A DNA stretch of 6,960 nucleotides from Clostridiales bacterium. GTDB lineage: Bacteria; Bacillota_A; Clostridia; Oscillospirales; Oscillospiraceae. Every line of letters begins with the position of its first letter. Within the stretch, counting starts at the first letter, position 1. This document shows positions 5,746-6,960 of this stretch, in pieces. The notes under the pieces were generated by a model. The model saw only the letters and a program-made list of their open reading frames with translations. It did not search any database and was not told the origin of the DNA. Location: the NCBI GenBank assembly GCA_022777455.1, contig JALFGI010000280.1, positions 1 through 6,960 on the forward strand. The letters run 5' to 3'. The position numbers and the translations under genes are program-made.

Positions 5746-6552
5746 TCAGAAAATGGGCACCACGGCACCGGAGTAGGTCTCGTTGATGTAGTTGCGGACC
5801 TCATCGCTGAGCAGGGCCTTCTTCAGGGCCTCGGTCTTGGCGGTCTTCTCGTTGCCTTCCTTCACCACCAGGATGTTGGCGTAGGTGGTTGCGGAGATGG
5901 ACTCGGCATCTTCAATTGCGATGGCATCCTTACCGGCGTTCAGGCCGGCGTTCAGGGCGTAGTTGCCGTTGATGACGGCCAGGGCCACGGAGTCACGGAC
6001 ACCGGCAATCTGGGCAGCTTCCATTTCCACGATCTCCACGTCCACGCTCTTGCTCTCGATGTCCAGGACGGTGGCTTCCATGCCCACGCCCTCCTTCAGG
6101 GTGATGATGCCCTGGGCTTCCAGCAGCAGCAGGCCCCGGGCCCGGTTGGAGCCGTCGTTGGGGATGGCGATCTTGTCGCCGTCAGCCAGGTCGGCAATGG
6201 AGGACTTGGTGCCCGGATAGATGCCGAAGGGCTCATAGTGGACCTGGGCAACGCTCACCAGGTGAGTCTTCTGCTCGGCGTTGAAGGTATCCAGGTAGGG
6301 CTGATGCTGGAAGTAGTTGGCATCCATTTCCCCGTCTTCCACCACGGTGTTGGGGACCACGTAGTCGGGGTACTCGGTGACCTTCAGGGTCCAGCCGTCC
6401 TTGGCCAGGACTTCACCGGCGACCTTCAGGATCTCGGCGTGGGGCGTGGGGGAAGCGGCCACGGTGATGGTCTTGTCCTCCGCCTTCTTGGCGCAGGCGC
6501 CCAGGCTCAGAACCAGAGCCAGGCACAGAACGATTGCAAATACTTTTTTCAT
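5746..6552 (-). CDS. metQ: NLPA/MetQ-family substrate-binding lipoprotein (probable methionine ABC importer)
   Basis: The family captures D/L-methionine or related compounds outside the membrane and delivers them to the MetI permease and MetN ATPase. The 268-residue product begins MKKVFAIVLCLALVLS and has the lipobox LGAC with the lipid-bearing Cys at residue 20. Family hallmarks follow: ITVAASPTPHAEIL, YPDYVVPNT, DANYFQHQPYL, HYEPFGIYPGT, IAIPNDGSNRARGLLLL and ALAVINGNYALNAGL. Length and order match full-length MetQ. I chose the ATG at 6552 over a GTG at 6561, because the AAAGGAG site (6561-6567) overlaps that GTG but sits 8 nt before the ATG. No metN or metI is seen; upstream is repeat DNA and downstream a terminator, so it is an orphan here. 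No SAM riboswitch is seen in its leader. Substrates other than methionine are possible. Confidence 0.92.
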   Translation of the reverse strand: MKKVFAIVLCLALVLSLGACAKKAEDKTITVAASPTPHAEILKVAGEVLAKDGWTLKVTEYPDYVVPNTVVEDGEMDANYFQHQPYLDTFNAEQKTHLVSVAQVHYEPFGIYPGTKSSIADLADGDKIAIPNDGSNRARGLLLLEAQGIITLKEGVGMEATVLDIESKSVDVEIVEMEAAQIAGVRDSVALAVINGNYALNAGLNAGKDAIAIEDAESISATTYANILVVKEGNEKTAKTEALKKALLSDEVRNYINETYSGAVVPIF

Positions 6553-6560
6553 AGTTGACA

Positions 6561-6567
6561 CTCCTTT
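6561..6567 (-). promoter_or_regulatory. Ribosome binding site that decides the metQ start
   Basis: The minus strand reads AAAGGAG here, with 8 nt to the ATG at 6552-6550. An in-frame GTG at 6561 would begin on the last base of this site, so it cannot be the start. Confidence 0.85.
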
Positions 6568-6678
6568 ATGTTAGATGCTTCCGCATCCGGGATAACATGC
6601 TTGTTTTGTTGAAGGGTATCTCGTCCGATATGGTACGGATTCGCCGAACCCGGTCGTAATCCCGGGCCGGTACCGCGC

Positions 6679-6701
6679 GGGCAGCCGGTCGCCGCCCCTA
6701 C
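6679..6701 (-). repeat. REP-like palindrome with GTAGGGG head
   Basis: The minus strand reads GTAGGGGCGGC-GACCG-GCTGCCC. It folds as GGGCGGC with GCTGCCC (one G-U pair) around a 5-nt loop. The GTAGGG head followed by a palindrome is the same design as the two ends of the 5448-5619 element, so it may be a third, diverged member. It lies in the metQ upstream region. Confidence 0.45.
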
Positions 6702-6805
6702 TAGGCTGTTAAGCCTAAAACAATCCTTTTGTTGGGCGGCTTTCTGACCTCTGCCGTTATGTCACAACTTGGGAAATCGTGCATGGCGCAAAACCGCTCA
6801 ATCAT
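6701..6805 (-). CDS. Doubtful 34-residue small ORF with ribosome binding site
   Basis: ATG at 6805-6803 to TAG at 6703-6701 on the minus strand, reading MIERFCAMHDF...IVLGLTA. A GGAGG lies 8 nt before the ATG, which is good spacing. The peptide is mixed in composition, with two Cys, two Met and a KPPNKR stretch, and has no signal or membrane segment. Against it: the GGAGG belongs to a repeat-like context, the frame stays open upstream through the 6823-6856 hairpin, and the stop sits in the small palindrome TAGGCT/AGCCTA (6702-6717). It lies about 150 bp upstream of metQ on the same strand. It could equally be chance. Confidence 0.2.
   Translation of the reverse strand: MIERFCAMHDFPSCDITAEVRKPPNKRIVLGLTA
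6702..6717. other. Small stem-loop
   Basis: TAGGCT (6702-6707) pairs with AGCCTA (6712-6717) around GTTA. No T-tract follows on either strand, so it is not called a terminator. Confidence 0.35.
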
Positions 6806-6822
6806 TGTCAGTGCCTCCGGCG

Positions 6823-6856
6823 GGTCACTTTCTTGTCTCCGAACAAGAAAGTAACC
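6823..6856. repeat. Long A/T-type hairpin (ACTTTCTTGT/ACAAGAAAGT)
   Basis: ACTTTCTTGT (6827-6836) pairs perfectly with ACAAGAAAGT (6843-6852) around CTCCGA. GGT/ACC pairs (6823-6825, 6854-6856) lie outside one mismatch, giving 13 of 14 pairs. Similar 'GGTTACTTTCTTG...CAAGAAAGT' hairpins are, from memory, widespread between genes in bacteria. There is no T-tail. Confidence 0.65.
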
Positions 6857-6867
6857 AAAGAAGTCGG

Positions 6868-6924
6868 CTTAGGGGGAGGCGCTGAATGTCGCACTCCCGA
6901 CGCCAAAGCCGCCCTCCCCCTAAG
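6868..6924. repeat. 57-bp inverted repeat with 12-bp perfect arms
   Basis: CTTAGGGGGAGG (6868-6879) is perfectly complementary to CCTCCCCCTAAG (6913-6924). The interior holds another small pair, GTCG/CGAC (6888-6901). No T-tail is present. The stretch 6568-6960 as a whole shows no convincing gene beyond the doubtful small ORF. It consists of the metQ leader and this series of palindromes, continuing to the window edge. Confidence 0.65.
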
Positions 6925-6960
6925 TACCCCCTCCCGGCGCGCTTCCTTCAGGGGTTCTTT

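Noticed and set aside
5164..5786. Several 66-114-codon frames in the gap after the sortase, on both strands.
   Set aside because: They are built from palindromic repeats, lack ribosome binding sites, and two cross the 5349-5379 or 5698-5731 terminators.
6553..6561. GTG at 6561 as the metQ start, adding three residues.
   Set aside because: The GTG overlaps its own Shine-Dalgarno sequence; the ATG at 6552 has ideal 8-nt spacing and begins a standard lipoprotein signal.
6670..6677. GTACCGCG on the plus strand, reminiscent of the T-box antiterminator motif.
   Set aside because: No stem I/specifier architecture and no downstream plus-strand gene are present; it lies within GC palindromes upstream of a minus-strand gene.
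6568..6960. SAM (S-box) riboswitch in the metQ leader.
   Set aside because: I could not find the conserved S-box core sequences on the minus strand; the region is accounted for by simple inverted repeats.

Overview
This window looks like a chromosomal stretch from a GC-rich gut-type Clostridia member (Bacillota, probably Oscillospirales). The assignment is inferred from four things: a class B sortase with a cell-wall substrate, a surface protein of clostridial style, good GGAGG ribosome binding sites with extended -10 promoters, and gaps packed with short GC-rich palindromes. No species can be named from the sequence alone.

Layout. Positions 2-727 hold the 3' part of an AT-richer gene (about 43% GC in hand-counted samples) that runs in from the left edge. 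It is not firmly recognised; a SIR2-like accessory or defence protein is a weak possibility. Its 3' flank (727-826) carries two related hairpin units 60 bp apart. A clear promoter (969-997) then drives a DUF2207 membrane protein (1039-2742, TTG start, about 65% GC in a sample), closed by a strong terminator at 2844-2879. A second promoter (2946-2974) starts a secreted, wall-anchored protein (3043-4035) with a C-terminal QTGD-type sorting signal. It is followed by a class B sortase (4207-5076) that is probably its anchoring enzyme. The two are separated by a REP-like palindromic cluster and a GC hairpin. The sortase is closed by a perfect 12-bp terminator (5349-5379).

Positions 5077-5745 contain no credible gene. 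They hold a palindrome, a cluster of short-loop hairpins, and a 172-bp element with 26-bp imperfect terminal inverted repeats. A bidirectional terminator then separates the plus-strand genes from a minus-strand methionine-type NLPA/MetQ lipoprotein (5746-6552). From there to the right edge (6568-6960) is mostly more palindromic repeat DNA, with one doubtful 34-codon ORF that has a ribosome binding site.

How the genes fit together. The substrate and sortase form a plausible surface-display pair. The DUF2207 protein is a separate transcription unit of unknown function. MetQ is an orphan binding lipoprotein, with no ATPase or permease gene of its transporter visible here. Nothing in the window is demonstrably a new system. 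The most unusual signals are the two-unit hairpin repeat after the edge gene, the 172-bp inverted-repeat element, and the mosaic sortase substrate.
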